64,000 bases of DNA from Variovorax sp. HW608 (GTDB lineage: Bacteria; Pseudomonadota; Gammaproteobacteria; Burkholderiales; Burkholderiaceae_C): assembly GCF_900090195.1 (NCBI RefSeq), contig NZ_LT607803.1, positions 186,001 to 250,000 on the forward strand, written 5' to 3'. The position numbers were made by a program, and so were the translations under genes. Below the pieces are notes generated by a model. It was not told the origin of the DNA, searched no databases, and was given only the letters and a program-made list of their open reading frames with translations. This document shows positions 27,840 to 35,730 of the stretch, one piece after another. Every line of letters begins with the position of its first letter. Position 1 is the stretch's first letter.

Positions 27840-29024
27840 ATGACCTCGCCGCTTTCGTCCGCCCAGTCCCTGCCTCGCGATGCCGCCCGCGCCACCCTCG
27901 TCGGCCGGCTCTGGATGCCCGGCATCGGCCCGGTGCTGGTGGCGGTGCGCGAGGGCGGCCTGCACGATCTGTCGCGTGTCGCGGCGACGATGAGCCAGCT
28001 GCTGGAGCAGGATGATCCGCTCGGCGCGGTGCGCCAGGCCTTGCGCGACGAGATGACCCAGCGCGTCGCCTCGCTGGAAGCCGCGCTCGCCAACAGCGAC
28101 GAAGCGAAGCGCGACAGCCGGCACCCGTGGCTCGTCGCACCCTGCGACCTGCAGGCGCTAAAGGCCAGCGGCGTCACCTTCATCGCGAGCCTGCTGGAGC
28201 GCGTGATCGAGGAGCAGGCGCGCGGCGACGCGTCCAAGGCCGAATCGATCCGCGCGGCGCTCGGCGCCCTGCTCGGCGACAACCTCGCGGGCATCGTGCC
28301 CGGCTCGCCGCAGGCCGCGAAGGTCAAGGACGTGCTGATCGCGCAGGGCGCGTGGTCGCAATACCTGGAGGTCGGCATCGGCCCCGACGCGGAAATCTTC
28401 ACCAAGGCGCCGGTGCTGTCGGCGGTGGGCACCGGCGCGGACGTCGGCATCCATTCGGGCTCGGTGTGGAACAACCCGGAGCCCGAGGTGGTGCTGGCGG
28501 TCAACAGCCGCGGCCAGACGCTCGGCGCGGCGCTGGGCAACGACGTCAACCTGCGCGACTTCGAAGGCCGCAGCGCGCTGCTGCTGGGCAAGGCCAAGGA
28601 CAATAATGCCTCCTGCGCGATCGGCCCCTTCATCCGGCTCTTCGACGAGCACTTCGGCATCGAGGACGTGCGCCGCATCACGGTGGGCTTGCGCGTCGTC
28701 GGGCCCGAGGGCTTCACGCTCGACGGGTCGAGCTCGCTCTCGAAGATCAGCCGCGACCCGCTCGACCTGGTGTCGCAGGCCATCGGCCCGCACCATGCCT
28801 ATCCCGATGGGCTGATGCTGTTCCTCGGCACGATGTTTGCGCCCACTCAGGACCGTCACGGCCCCGGTCAAGGCTTCACGCACGTGGTGGGCGACCGGGT
28901 CACGATCTCCGCGCCCGAACTCGGCGCGCTGGAGAACCGGGTGGTGCATGCCGAAAACGCGGCGCGCTGGACCTTCGGCATCGGCGCGCTGATGCGCAAT
29001 CTGGCGGGGCGAGGGCTGATCTAG
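27840..29024 (+). CDS. Fumarylacetoacetate hydrolase family protein
   Basis: The 394-residue FAH-fold protein has EIFTKAPVLS, the WNNPEPEVVL metal-binding glutamates, GNDVNLRDFEGRSALLLGKAKD (recognised in parts) and AIGPF. Such enzymes cleave C-C bonds or dehydrate/hydrate oxo-acids with Mg2+. It follows the dehydrogenase by 94 bp on the same strand and may act on an acyclic product of the ring-opening route. Its stop codon overlaps the convergent MFS stop at CTAG (29021-29024). Confidence 0.82.
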   Translation: MTSPLSSAQSLPRDAARATLVGRLWMPGIGPVLVAVREGGLHDLSRVAATMSQLLEQDDPLGAVRQALRDEMTQRVASLEAALANSDEAKRDSRHPWLVAPCDLQALKASGVTFIASLLERVIEEQARGDASKAESIRAALGALLGDNLAGIVPGSPQAAKVKDVLIAQGAWSQYLEVGIGPDAEIFTKAPVLSAVGTGADVGIHSGSVWNNPEPEVVLAVNSRGQTLGAALGNDVNLRDFEGRSALLLGKAKDNNASCAIGPFIRLFDEHFGIEDVRRITVGLRVVGPEGFTLDGSSSLSKISRDPLDLVSQAIGPHHAYPDGLMLFLGTMFAPTQDRHGPGQGFTHVVGDRVTISAPELGALENRVVHAENAARWTFGIGALMRNLAGRGLI

Positions 29025-30253
29025 CTCAGCCCCAGGCCCTGGCGCAGGCGCCAGCGCTGCGCACCGAGCAGCGCGAAGACCGCGATCACGCTCGCCACGA
29101 GCAGGATCCAGAGGCCGGTCGTGTAGCCACCGGCGGGCGTCCACAGCAGCCCGAGCAGCAACGGGGCGAGCGCGCGGGCGATCGCGCTCGGCAGCCCGAG
29201 TGCCCCATTGAGCGTGGCCACATGCTCGCGATTGACGTATTGCGCGATCGCCGTGCCCTTGACGATCGTCAGCATCCCGTTGCCCATGCCGTAGAACAGC
29301 ACGAACCACAGCGCCGCCCCGGGATGCCCCGCGCCCGCGATCAGCGTGACGAGGCCGAGCGGAATCAGGCAGGGGATCACCCGGTTCGCGAGATGCAGGT
29401 CGAAGTGATGCTCGAAGAAGAAGAGCAGCACGCGCCCGAGCACCTGCACCAGCCCGATGCTGGCCGGCACCGCGATCGCCCAGGCCTCGGGCAGCCCCGT
29501 GCCGCGCAGCAGGCTCACCATGTGCGGCGGCAGCGCGGCGGTCACCGCCATCAGCAGCACGGTGAAGAGGCCCACCATCAGGAACGGAAGGCTGCGCAGG
29601 TAGTGTGCAGCCGGGCGCGTCGTGGCGGCCGGGCCGGAAGCCGGTCGATGCGCAGGCCTCGGCGCATCGCGCAGCACTTGCGCGTGCAAGGGGACGCAGA
29701 GGCAGAGATGGATCGCCGCCAGCACCCACAGCGCGTGCCGCCAGCCGAGTTGCGCGATGAGCCACGCGCCGAGCGGAATGAAGACCGTGCTGGCCAGTCC
29801 GCCGAGAAAGGTGAGCGTGATGATCGCGCGCCGGAAGTCATTCGGAAAGCGCCGCGTCACGATCGCGAACACCGGGTTGTACAGGGTGGCCGCCAGCGCG
29901 CCGCCGAGCAGCAGCCACACCGCGTAGAACGCGGCAGCGCTGTCGATGAAGCTGTGCAGCAGCAGGCCGACGGCGATCAACAGCGAGCCCCCGGTCATCA
30001 CCGCGCGCTCGTGGCCGCGATCGATCCAGCGGCCCACCGGCCATGCCATCACGCCTTCGGCCAGCAGCGCGAGGCTGAAGGCCAGCGACGACTGGGCGCG
30101 CCCGAGGCCGAGTTCGCGCTCCACCGGCTCCATCAGCAGCGCGAAGATGTAGAAGACGCTGCCCCAGGTGATGAGCTGGCCCACCGAGAGCAGGGCGACG
30201 AGGCGGCGGTCGTAGGGGATGGATGCGGAGGTTGTCGTTGCGGGCGAGCCCAT
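29021..30253 (-). CDS. MFS transporter
   Basis: The 410-residue protein has twelve hydrophobic helices and the loop 2-3 motif GRWIDRGHERAVM typical of the major facilitator superfamily. It begins LLSVGQLITWGSVFYIFALL (start of helix 1). It is encoded convergently with the FAH gene, sharing the CTAG stop. The substrate is unknown; a link to the catabolic cluster is possible but not shown. Confidence 0.82.
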   Translation of the reverse strand: MGSPATTTSASIPYDRRLVALLSVGQLITWGSVFYIFALLMEPVERELGLGRAQSSLAFSLALLAEGVMAWPVGRWIDRGHERAVMTGGSLLIAVGLLLHSFIDSAAAFYAVWLLLGGALAATLYNPVFAIVTRRFPNDFRRAIITLTFLGGLASTVFIPLGAWLIAQLGWRHALWVLAAIHLCLCVPLHAQVLRDAPRPAHRPASGPAATTRPAAHYLRSLPFLMVGLFTVLLMAVTAALPPHMVSLLRGTGLPEAWAIAVPASIGLVQVLGRVLLFFFEHHFDLHLANRVIPCLIPLGLVTLIAGAGHPGAALWFVLFYGMGNGMLTIVKGTAIAQYVNREHVATLNGALGLPSAIARALAPLLLGLLWTPAGGYTTGLWILLVASVIAVFALLGAQRWRLRQGLGLS

Positions 30254-30284
30254 GGCTGCCGACTTTAGCGGCCCCGCCGCCTAA

Positions 30285-30937
30285 CTAAGCTGCAGCGCGC
30301 AACGCGCGCCGGTATTGCACCGCCTCCGCGACGTGCGCGACCTCGATGGCTTCCGATCCGGCCAGATCCGCGATCGTGCGCGCCACCTTGAGCGCCCGGT
30401 GCGTGCTGCGCGCCGACCAGCCCAGCTTCGCCGCCGCCGTATGCATGAACTTCAGCGCGTCGGGCGCGAGCGACGCGTGGCGGTCGATCTCGGCGGCCTG
30501 CAGCGCGTGGTTGGTCTTGCCTTGCCGCGCCAGCGCGAGCTCGCGCGCACCGACGGCGCGCTCGCGGATCGCGCCGGTCGATTCGCCGGCAGGCGTGCCC
30601 AGCAACTGTTCGGCCGAGACCGCGGGTACCTCGATGTGCAGGTCGATGCGGTCGAGCAGCGGCCCGCTGAGCTTGCCCTGGTAGCGCGACACCTGATCCG
30701 CCGTGCAGCGGCAGGCCTTGAGCGTCGATCCGAGGTAGCCGCAGGGGCAGGGGTTCATCGCCGCGATCAACTGGAAGCGCGCCGGGAATTCCGAGCGCCG
30801 CGCGGCGCGGGCGATCGTGATGGTGCCGGTCTCCAGCGGCTCGCGCAGGGCCTCGAGCGCCGTGCGCGAGAACTCGGGGAATTCGTCGAGGAACAGCACG
30901 CCGTGGTGCGCGAGCGAGATCTCACCGGGTGAGTTCG
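30285..30937 (-). pseudogene. comM: comM (YifB, MCM-like AAA+ helicase), truncated by the island
   Basis: The C-terminal about 215 residues of ComM are intact: the PGEISLAHHGVLFLDEFPEF Walker B region, RRSEFPARF, AAMNPCPCGYLG and the C-terminal RALKVARTIADL domain. Upstream of PGEIS, at about 30937, homology stops abruptly and foreign AT-richer sequence begins. The Walker A half is gone, so the branch-migration helicase used in natural transformation is inactive here. comM is a known insertion target of AbaR-type resistance islands in Acinetobacter baumannii. The missing half is not found to the right edge. Confidence 0.87.
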
Positions 30938-30960
30938 TTCAAAGTTAGGCCGGAAATCCA

Positions 30961-30983
30961 TCAAATTTACGCCCTAAATTTGA
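30961..30983. repeat. AT-rich palindrome at the island left edge
   Basis: TCAAATTTA-N5-TAAATTTGA has perfect 9-bp arms, 24 nt inside the comM junction. It could be a transposon-end or regulator site. The surrounding 30938-31161 holds no gene and is clearly AT-richer than the chromosome to the left. Confidence 0.5.
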
Positions 30984-31161
30984 CGACGACGCTTCTAAGT
31001 GGTTGATAAATAAGAAGAATTGTCGTGATGAACGTCTGGGCTCCGATGACCCTACGAGCGCGATGACATCTTGCGCTTAGGGCTGTGTGCGCCCAAAAAA
31101 GAGTCTTGCAGCGGCCGGCACGGTTGTAGTCTTCAGTTCGTCGGCACTTTCAGGAGCCGCA

Positions 31162-31569
31162 ATGGCTGCCAAAGATCTCTACGCGACCACCAAGACGACC
31201 GCTGGATTGCTCCGGGCAGGGCGCCGGTACCAACGCGATCGGCTGCGCGCCGCAGACATGATCGGCCTTGGCGAAGCAGCGTCGTTGATGGAAATAGATG
31301 AGTCGACGGTCGTCGGCTGGGTTCGAACCGGGAGGTGCATCGGAATTCTTGGACGAGCGATGGCCTTCCCGCGCTGGCAGTTCGATCCCTTGGTTTGGCC
31401 CGCGATCCAAGTTGTCGGTAATGAGCTCGGAACGACGGATGGATGGCAGGTGCTCAGCTTCATGGAGACTCCGGCGTCGGCCCTGAACGGGCTGTCGCCG
31501 CGGATCGCCCTGGAACAGGGAGTCCCGATGAGCCGTGTCTGGGCCATGGCCATTGCGGAGTCTCATTGA
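31162..31569 (+). CDS. Antitoxin-like protein with Xre/MbcA/ParS-type C-terminus (tentative)
   Basis: The 135-residue protein starts at the ATG at 31162 after CAGGAG. A central helix-turn-helix-like region (LGEAASLMEIDESTVVGWVR) resembles an excisionase or Xre fold. The C-terminal DGWQVLSFMETPASALNG followed by SPRIALEQG resembles the toxin-binding tail of MbcA/ParS antitoxins. No RES-type toxin gene is adjacent, so it is an orphan or the partner was lost. The convergent JAB gene ends 75 bp downstream. Assignment is from motif impression only. Confidence 0.45.
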   Translation: MAAKDLYATTKTTAGLLRAGRRYQRDRLRAADMIGLGEAASLMEIDESTVVGWVRTGRCIGILGRAMAFPRWQFDPLVWPAIQVVGNELGTTDGWQVLSFMETPASALNGLSPRIALEQGVPMSRVWAMAIAESH

Positions 31570-31644
31570 GCAAACACCTAGTAGGGCAGATCGGAAGGAG
31601 GCGGTCTGCGCGCCGGGCGCCTTCAAGGCGTCGAGTTCTGCGAA

Positions 31645-32157
31645 CTAGCTGGAAATGGTCCACTGGGTCTCTCCGCCCCGCGTCGCGGTCCAAAGAGCAA
31701 GTCCTTCGGCGCCTTTTCTGCGACCCACGATGAGCATCAACAGAGCGCTGCTGTTGAGGCCCGAATTCGCGATCAGCCGCTTCATGGCGTCAACATCCAG
31801 TGAGGATGCACTCGGCCTATCCTCGGCGTGGGTGTGCCACTCACCGAGATATAGACGGCCGAGCCTTGCGTGCTGCTCGATCGCCTCTTGGGCGGCACGC
31901 GGATTCGAGCGATACCGATATCTCGATCGTTCGTCCCCTGTGTAGGGGCCCGAAGCAGCTTGAATGATCAGTGCTTCAGCGGAGAGTGTTCCGAAGAGTT
32001 GACCTCCCGCTTCGCTTGCGTCCGAACTGATCTGGCGGTGACGCTGAACGTACGCGACCACCGGTACTTGGAGGATGATTCGCTGGTCGGTCGCGGGGCA
32101 GGTTGCTGTAACGTCCCCGGTAGGTTGCAACTTGCGTCCAAGCCGGCTTATCACCAT
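31645..32157 (-). CDS. JAB/MPN-domain deconjugating protease, Cap3-like
   Basis: The 170-residue protein has a JAMM metalloprotease signature: GGQLFG near the N-terminus, then GEWHTHAEDRPSASSLD (E-x-x-HxH-x7-S-x2-D). The length and wording match Cap3 of type II CBASS, which removes the CD-NTase enzyme from conjugates made by Cap2. Its ATG overlaps the last codons of the E1 gene by 7 bp, and GGGAGG precedes it. The earlier in-frame upstream region overlaps the E1 gene and is not used. No cyclase or effector gene is nearby. Confidence 0.75.
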   Translation of the reverse strand: MVISRLGRKLQPTGDVTATCPATDQRIILQVPVVAYVQRHRQISSDASEAGGQLFGTLSAEALIIQAASGPYTGDERSRYRYRSNPRAAQEAIEQHARLGRLYLGEWHTHAEDRPSASSLDVDAMKRLIANSGLNSSALLMLIVGRRKGAEGLALWTATRGGETQWTISS

Positions 32158-33383
32158 GCCACCTCCCGAACTACCTTGCTTTCGTTGAACGCGAGCAGTG
32201 GCGTACCTCCGTTTGACAGAACCTGAGTTCGATCGCCAAGCCAATAGCGCCGGCAGGACGTAGGTGCTCTGTTGGTGAGGGCATCCACGACCAGGCTTGC
32301 CGCCATGCCTATGACTGGATGCAGGTCGACCACGCCGTGGGGTTGAAACACGTTCCCACACCCAGCTTCTACGATCAAAGTACCGCTACCGTCAGGCCAA
32401 TCGGTAAGGCGCATGAGCGGCAGTTCCGACTCGTCGAAGGCGGGACGAATAGATGTTTTGCCATACAAAAGCACGGCGTGCCCTGCGGTACCAAAGGCTT
32501 CCGCCCAAGTACTCACCAAGGCGGGCGGTTGATCGAGGCTGGTTCGCCAGGCATCGAGGGCGGACTCCCCATCAAAGTCGATGCCGGCGCACACGATCAG
32601 GTCCACACTCCCCAGCTTCTCTCGGTCGGGACGAGAGAGGCGTTCAAAACGCTTTGGAAAGATATCGTCGAATTGCAGGTGCGGAAAGCTCTTGCGGAGC
32701 GCGGCCGAAAGGGCCATGGCCTTGTTCAGACCGGCGTATTCGATACCAAGCGGATGTCGTCCGACGTTCGCCGTGGTGAGACTATCGTGGTCGATCAAGA
32801 GCATCTTCCCCACGCCAGCTTGCGCGAGCAGTTTGGCGACAGCCGCGCCAACTGCGCCGCAGCCGACAATCGCCACCATTCGTGTTGCGAGGACGGTGTA
32901 TGAAGGGTTGTGATCTCTCCCATGAATCCACGCCCCGTCTGCGCGCGAAACCGGAATTCGACTCACGGCGCGTGCCGAGAAGGATCCGACGATGTTCTCA
33001 AGTGGTACCCGGCTGATGTGTCTAAAACCATTCGAGAGTTCGCGCTCCTTTGCGCCCTCAAGAACAACGGAAGCAAAAACAGGCCCGGTTTCCGTGGTCG
33101 CCTCGAATAGGAGGGCGGTAGCTCTACCAGCGACGAAGACGCGACGTTGTACTTCTGACGGCAGGGCGTTTGCGATATCCCGTCCCAGCGTTGGGAACTC
33201 CTGAGGAACCCATGGGCGAGAAAGCTTCAGTAGCCACGTCGGAGAGATCTCCCTGTCTGCCGGATTCAGCCCGAAATTCCGAAGCCATCGGACAAGGGAT
33301 TCCTTGCTCTCACCGAAGATGTACCTGCCAACTGCAACGTCGAAGTAACACGCGATCTCACGGCTGGGCTGGTTCGGCGCCAC
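32151..33383 (-). CDS. ThiF/E1-type activating enzyme, Cap2-like, N-terminally truncated
   Basis: The 410 residues start from a GTG. An adenylation domain starts near residue 165 with VAIVGCGAVGAAVAKLLAQAG (read VAIVGCGAVGAAVAKLL), then LIDHDSLTTANVGRH, the nucleotide-binding pattern of E1 enzymes. VEAGCGN may carry the catalytic cysteine. Cap2 proteins have an E2 domain in front; here the frame stays open upstream of 33383 to the IS21 end at 33433 and is then lost, so the E2 part is missing. Together with the JAB gene this is a remnant of a ubiquitin-like conjugation module. Activity without E2 is doubtful. Confidence 0.7.
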   Translation of the reverse strand: MAPNQPSREIACYFDVAVGRYIFGESKESLVRWLRNFGLNPADREISPTWLLKLSRPWVPQEFPTLGRDIANALPSEVQRRVFVAGRATALLFEATTETGPVFASVVLEGAKERELSNGFRHISRVPLENIVGSFSARAVSRIPVSRADGAWIHGRDHNPSYTVLATRMVAIVGCGAVGAAVAKLLAQAGVGKMLLIDHDSLTTANVGRHPLGIEYAGLNKAMALSAALRKSFPHLQFDDIFPKRFERLSRPDREKLGSVDLIVCAGIDFDGESALDAWRTSLDQPPALVSTWAEAFGTAGHAVLLYGKTSIRPAFDESELPLMRLTDWPDGSGTLIVEAGCGNVFQPHGVVDLHPVIGMAASLVVDALTNRAPTSCRRYWLGDRTQVLSNGGTPLLAFNESKVVREVAW

Positions 33384-33437
33384 TATGCTTAGGCACTGCT
33401 TCCGATCCTCTGGGACGGTCGCGCGCTGTTTCCTGCG

Positions 33438-33570
33438 TATTTCGGTTCATCGTGACCGCCGATTTCGGCATCGTGACCGCGCATTTCGGTCATCGTGACC
33501 GAACCTGCATTTCGGCTCATCGTGACCGACCGTTTCGGGATCGTGACCGGCCATTTCGGCGATCGTGACC
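33438..33570 (+). repeat. IS21-type multiple terminal repeats
   Basis: Six imperfect tandem copies of ATTTCGG-N2/3-ATCGTGACC occur here, and a mirrored set lies at about 38930-39066. IS21-family ends carry such repeated transposase-binding sites. They are not a CRISPR array: the units are about 21-25 nt with no unique spacers. Confidence 0.75.
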
Positions 33571-33677
33571 GCCGTGACGGCGCCCCATAACAAGGGCGCT
33601 GGTCCCACCGGCAGTGCTGCGTAGAGAACGCAACCCCGGGCCTCCTACCCTCGACGGTTTTTGCCCTCGAGCCGCGG

Positions 33678-34370
33678 ATGCCCAAGCAACAACTCTCTCT
33701 ACGCATGATCAAAGATGTTCTCCGCCTGAAGTGGCACGCGCAGCTCTCGCACGAGCAAGTCGCCGCCACGTTGAAGATCTCCAAGGGCGTCGTGGCCAAG
33801 TACGTCGGACTGGCCACCGCCGCCGGCCTCGACTGGGACACCGTCCAGCACTGGGGCGAACAGCACCTCTCGACGGCACTGCAACCCCGCTCGCAAGCCG
33901 CTTCGCCCGTCGTCGTTCCCGACTGGGGCCGCATCCACCGCGAACTCGACCGCAAGGGCGTCACGCTGATGCTGCTGTGGCAGGAATACGTGGAGGCGAA
34001 TCCGCAGGGCCGCACCTGGCGCTACACGCAGTTCTGCGAGCACTACAAGGCCTTCGCCGCCACGCTCAAGCGCTCGATGCGCCAGCACCGGCGCGCCGGG
34101 GAGAAGATGTTCATCGACTACGCCGGCTCCACGGTGGCGCTGAGCGACGGCGCCCGCGCCCAGGTCTTCGTCTCGGCGATGGCCGCCTCCAGCTGCGTGT
34201 TCGCCTGCGCAACGCCCACGCAACGCCTGGACGACTGGATCGAGGGCATGGTGCGGGCACTGCATTTTTACGGCGGCGTGCCGGCGAAATCAGTAGCTGC
34301 TGATTTCGCCGGTAATCGTGAGGACCGTTTAATGCGAAGCAGAGTCACCCCCACTGCGGCACCACTCTGA
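33678..34370 (+). pseudogene. istA: IS21-family transposase IstA, 5' fragment (left arm)
   Basis: MPKQQLSLRMIKDVLRL opens an IS21 IstA. The helix-turn-helix, the WGRIHRELDRKGVTLMLLW segment and the first catalytic aspartate (FIDYAGSTV) are present, but homology stops at GGVPA near 34280, where a full IstA (about 500 residues) would continue. The remaining codons read through the crossover-like palindrome and the RIT terminus to a chance stop. No istB is present, so the arm cannot transpose alone. Confidence 0.85.
34281..34312 (+). repeat. Crossover-like palindromic core, left copy
   Basis: It has 13-nt arms CCGGCGAAATCAG and CTGATTTCGCCGG around the asymmetric 6-nt spacer TAGCTG. The size and form resemble a tyrosine-recombinase (Xer/dif-type) site. 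The right copy at 38191 carries the same spacer in the same plus-strand orientation although the surrounding arms are inverted. Confidence 0.65.
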
Positions 34371-34424
34371 ACACCCCTTCCATCAGAAGGTCACCTGCTC
34401 GTCATTTGGCGGTTTCGTCTATGC

Positions 34425-34452
34425 CCTTGATCGGGATGCATCCCGATCAAGG
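34425..34452. promoter_or_regulatory. 28-bp perfect palindrome over the ritA ribosome-binding site
   Basis: Half-site CCTTGATCGGGATG is followed directly by its exact complement. The end of the palindrome overlaps the AAGGAGA ribosome-binding site of ritA (ATG at 34462). It could be an autoregulatory operator or, in RNA, a hairpin hiding the ribosome-binding site. Confidence 0.6.
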
Positions 34453-34461
34453 AGACACGCC

Positions 34462-35730
34462 ATGTTTGACCGCGTTTCGCCACAGCATGCTGCGCTGCTG
34501 AGGCAACTTAAGCACCAACTCGTTGACACCGGTTACAGCTCAGGCGCGATCCGACGCCAATGCGCCGTCGCTGCGAACTTCCTTCGCTACCTCGAGCGGC
34601 GCAAGCTCGCTGTCGCAGATCTGCAGCCGCTGCACGAGGAGCAGTACCTGCGCTGCGAGCAACGACGATTCCAGCGACGCCACGGACACGCGCCGCGGTC
34701 TATGGGAAGCTGGCGCGGCTCGCACAGCGCAGGCATCCACCAACTGATGCGGATGGTCATGGGCCGATGGCCGCCTGAGCCCTCGCCAGGCAATGAATTC
34801 GAGGCATTTGCCCACTCGCTTTGTGATGAGTTCGCTCAGTGGCTCGAGCAGGACAGGGGGATGGCCGCCGAGACCATTGACGACCTGGTCGCCGAGGCGC
34901 GGCGGTTCATGTGCTGGCGTCACGGCCAACAGTCGTTGGCCGACGAGCTGCGTTCGCTGAGCACCGCTGACATCGACGCGTACCAGCAGGCGCGGGCGCC
35001 TTCGTTGCGGCGCGTCTCACGCAAGTCGCTGGCCCAGCGGTTGCGCAGCTTTCTGCGCTTCCTGCACGCCAGTGGTAGAACGCCCGACGAGCTGGCCAGC
35101 CGCGTGTTGGCGCCGACACTCTACGCGCTGGAGTCGATCCCTTCGGCGCTATCGGTGCAGCAGATCAACGACGTCGTGCGGATCTGCCGCGCCGACCGCT
35201 CGCCGACAGGGCTGCGCGACCACGCCATCGTATTGCTGCTCGCTAATTATGGGCTGCGTGCCGGGGAGATCGTTCGGCTGCGGCTGGAAGACATCGACTG
35301 GCGAGGCGATCAACTGTTCGTGCGGCATTCCAAGACCGGCGCGCAATCGGTGCTGCCGCTGCTGCCGGCGGTCGGATCCGCGCTGCTCGCCTATCTGCGC
35401 CACGGTCGGCCCGCAACAGGTGCTCGCGAGATCTTCATTCGCGCACGTGCACCCTATCGGCGCTTTGCCAGCGGATCCAGTCTGTACGCGCAGCTCCAAC
35501 GACGGCTCAACGCCGCCGGCGTGCAAACCGACGGCAAGCGGGGTCCTCATGCCTTCCGGCACGCGCGCGCGGTCAGCCTGCTGCGCAGTGGAGTCCCACC
35601 GAAGGTCATTGGCGATGTGCTGGGACATCGATCCGCAGCATCGACAGCGCCGTATCTGAAGCTCGCTGTGGACGAGTTGCGCGATGTGGCTCTGGAGATC
35701 GATGAACTCATTGGGGAGGGCGCGCGATGA
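34462..35730 (+). CDS. ritA: RIT element tyrosine recombinase, first of trio
   Basis: The 422-residue protein has an N-terminal SAM-like core-binding region and a C-terminal catalytic domain. Catalytic residues are visible as R in YGLRAGE, HxxR in PHAFRHAR, H in LGHRSA and Y in TAPYLK. It overlaps the next recombinase by ATGA. Three tandem, different tyrosine recombinases define RIT (recombinase in trio) elements. The chemistry is strand exchange at short palindromic sites; the role of each member is not established. Confidence 0.88.
   Translation: MFDRVSPQHAALLRQLKHQLVDTGYSSGAIRRQCAVAANFLRYLERRKLAVADLQPLHEEQYLRCEQRRFQRRHGHAPRSMGSWRGSHSAGIHQLMRMVMGRWPPEPSPGNEFEAFAHSLCDEFAQWLEQDRGMAAETIDDLVAEARRFMCWRHGQQSLADELRSLSTADIDAYQQARAPSLRRVSRKSLAQRLRSFLRFLHASGRTPDELASRVLAPTLYALESIPSALSVQQINDVVRICRADRSPTGLRDHAIVLLLANYGLRAGEIVRLRLEDIDWRGDQLFVRHSKTGAQSVLPLLPAVGSALLAYLRHGRPATGAREIFIRARAPYRRFASGSSLYAQLQRRLNAAGVQTDGKRGPHAFRHARAVSLLRSGVPPKVIGDVLGHRSAASTAPYLKLAVDELRDVALEIDELIGEGAR

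Noticed and set aside
33438..33570. Regularly spaced ATTTCGG/ATCGTGACC repeats resembling a small CRISPR array
   Set aside because: The units are too short and contiguous, have no unique spacers, and the mirrored copy at 38.9-39.07 kb shows they are IS21 terminal sites.
34313..34370. Codons continuing IstA past GGVPA as a genuine protein end
   Set aside because: They translate the crossover-like palindrome and RIT terminus, and the right arm reads differently, so they are not native transposase.
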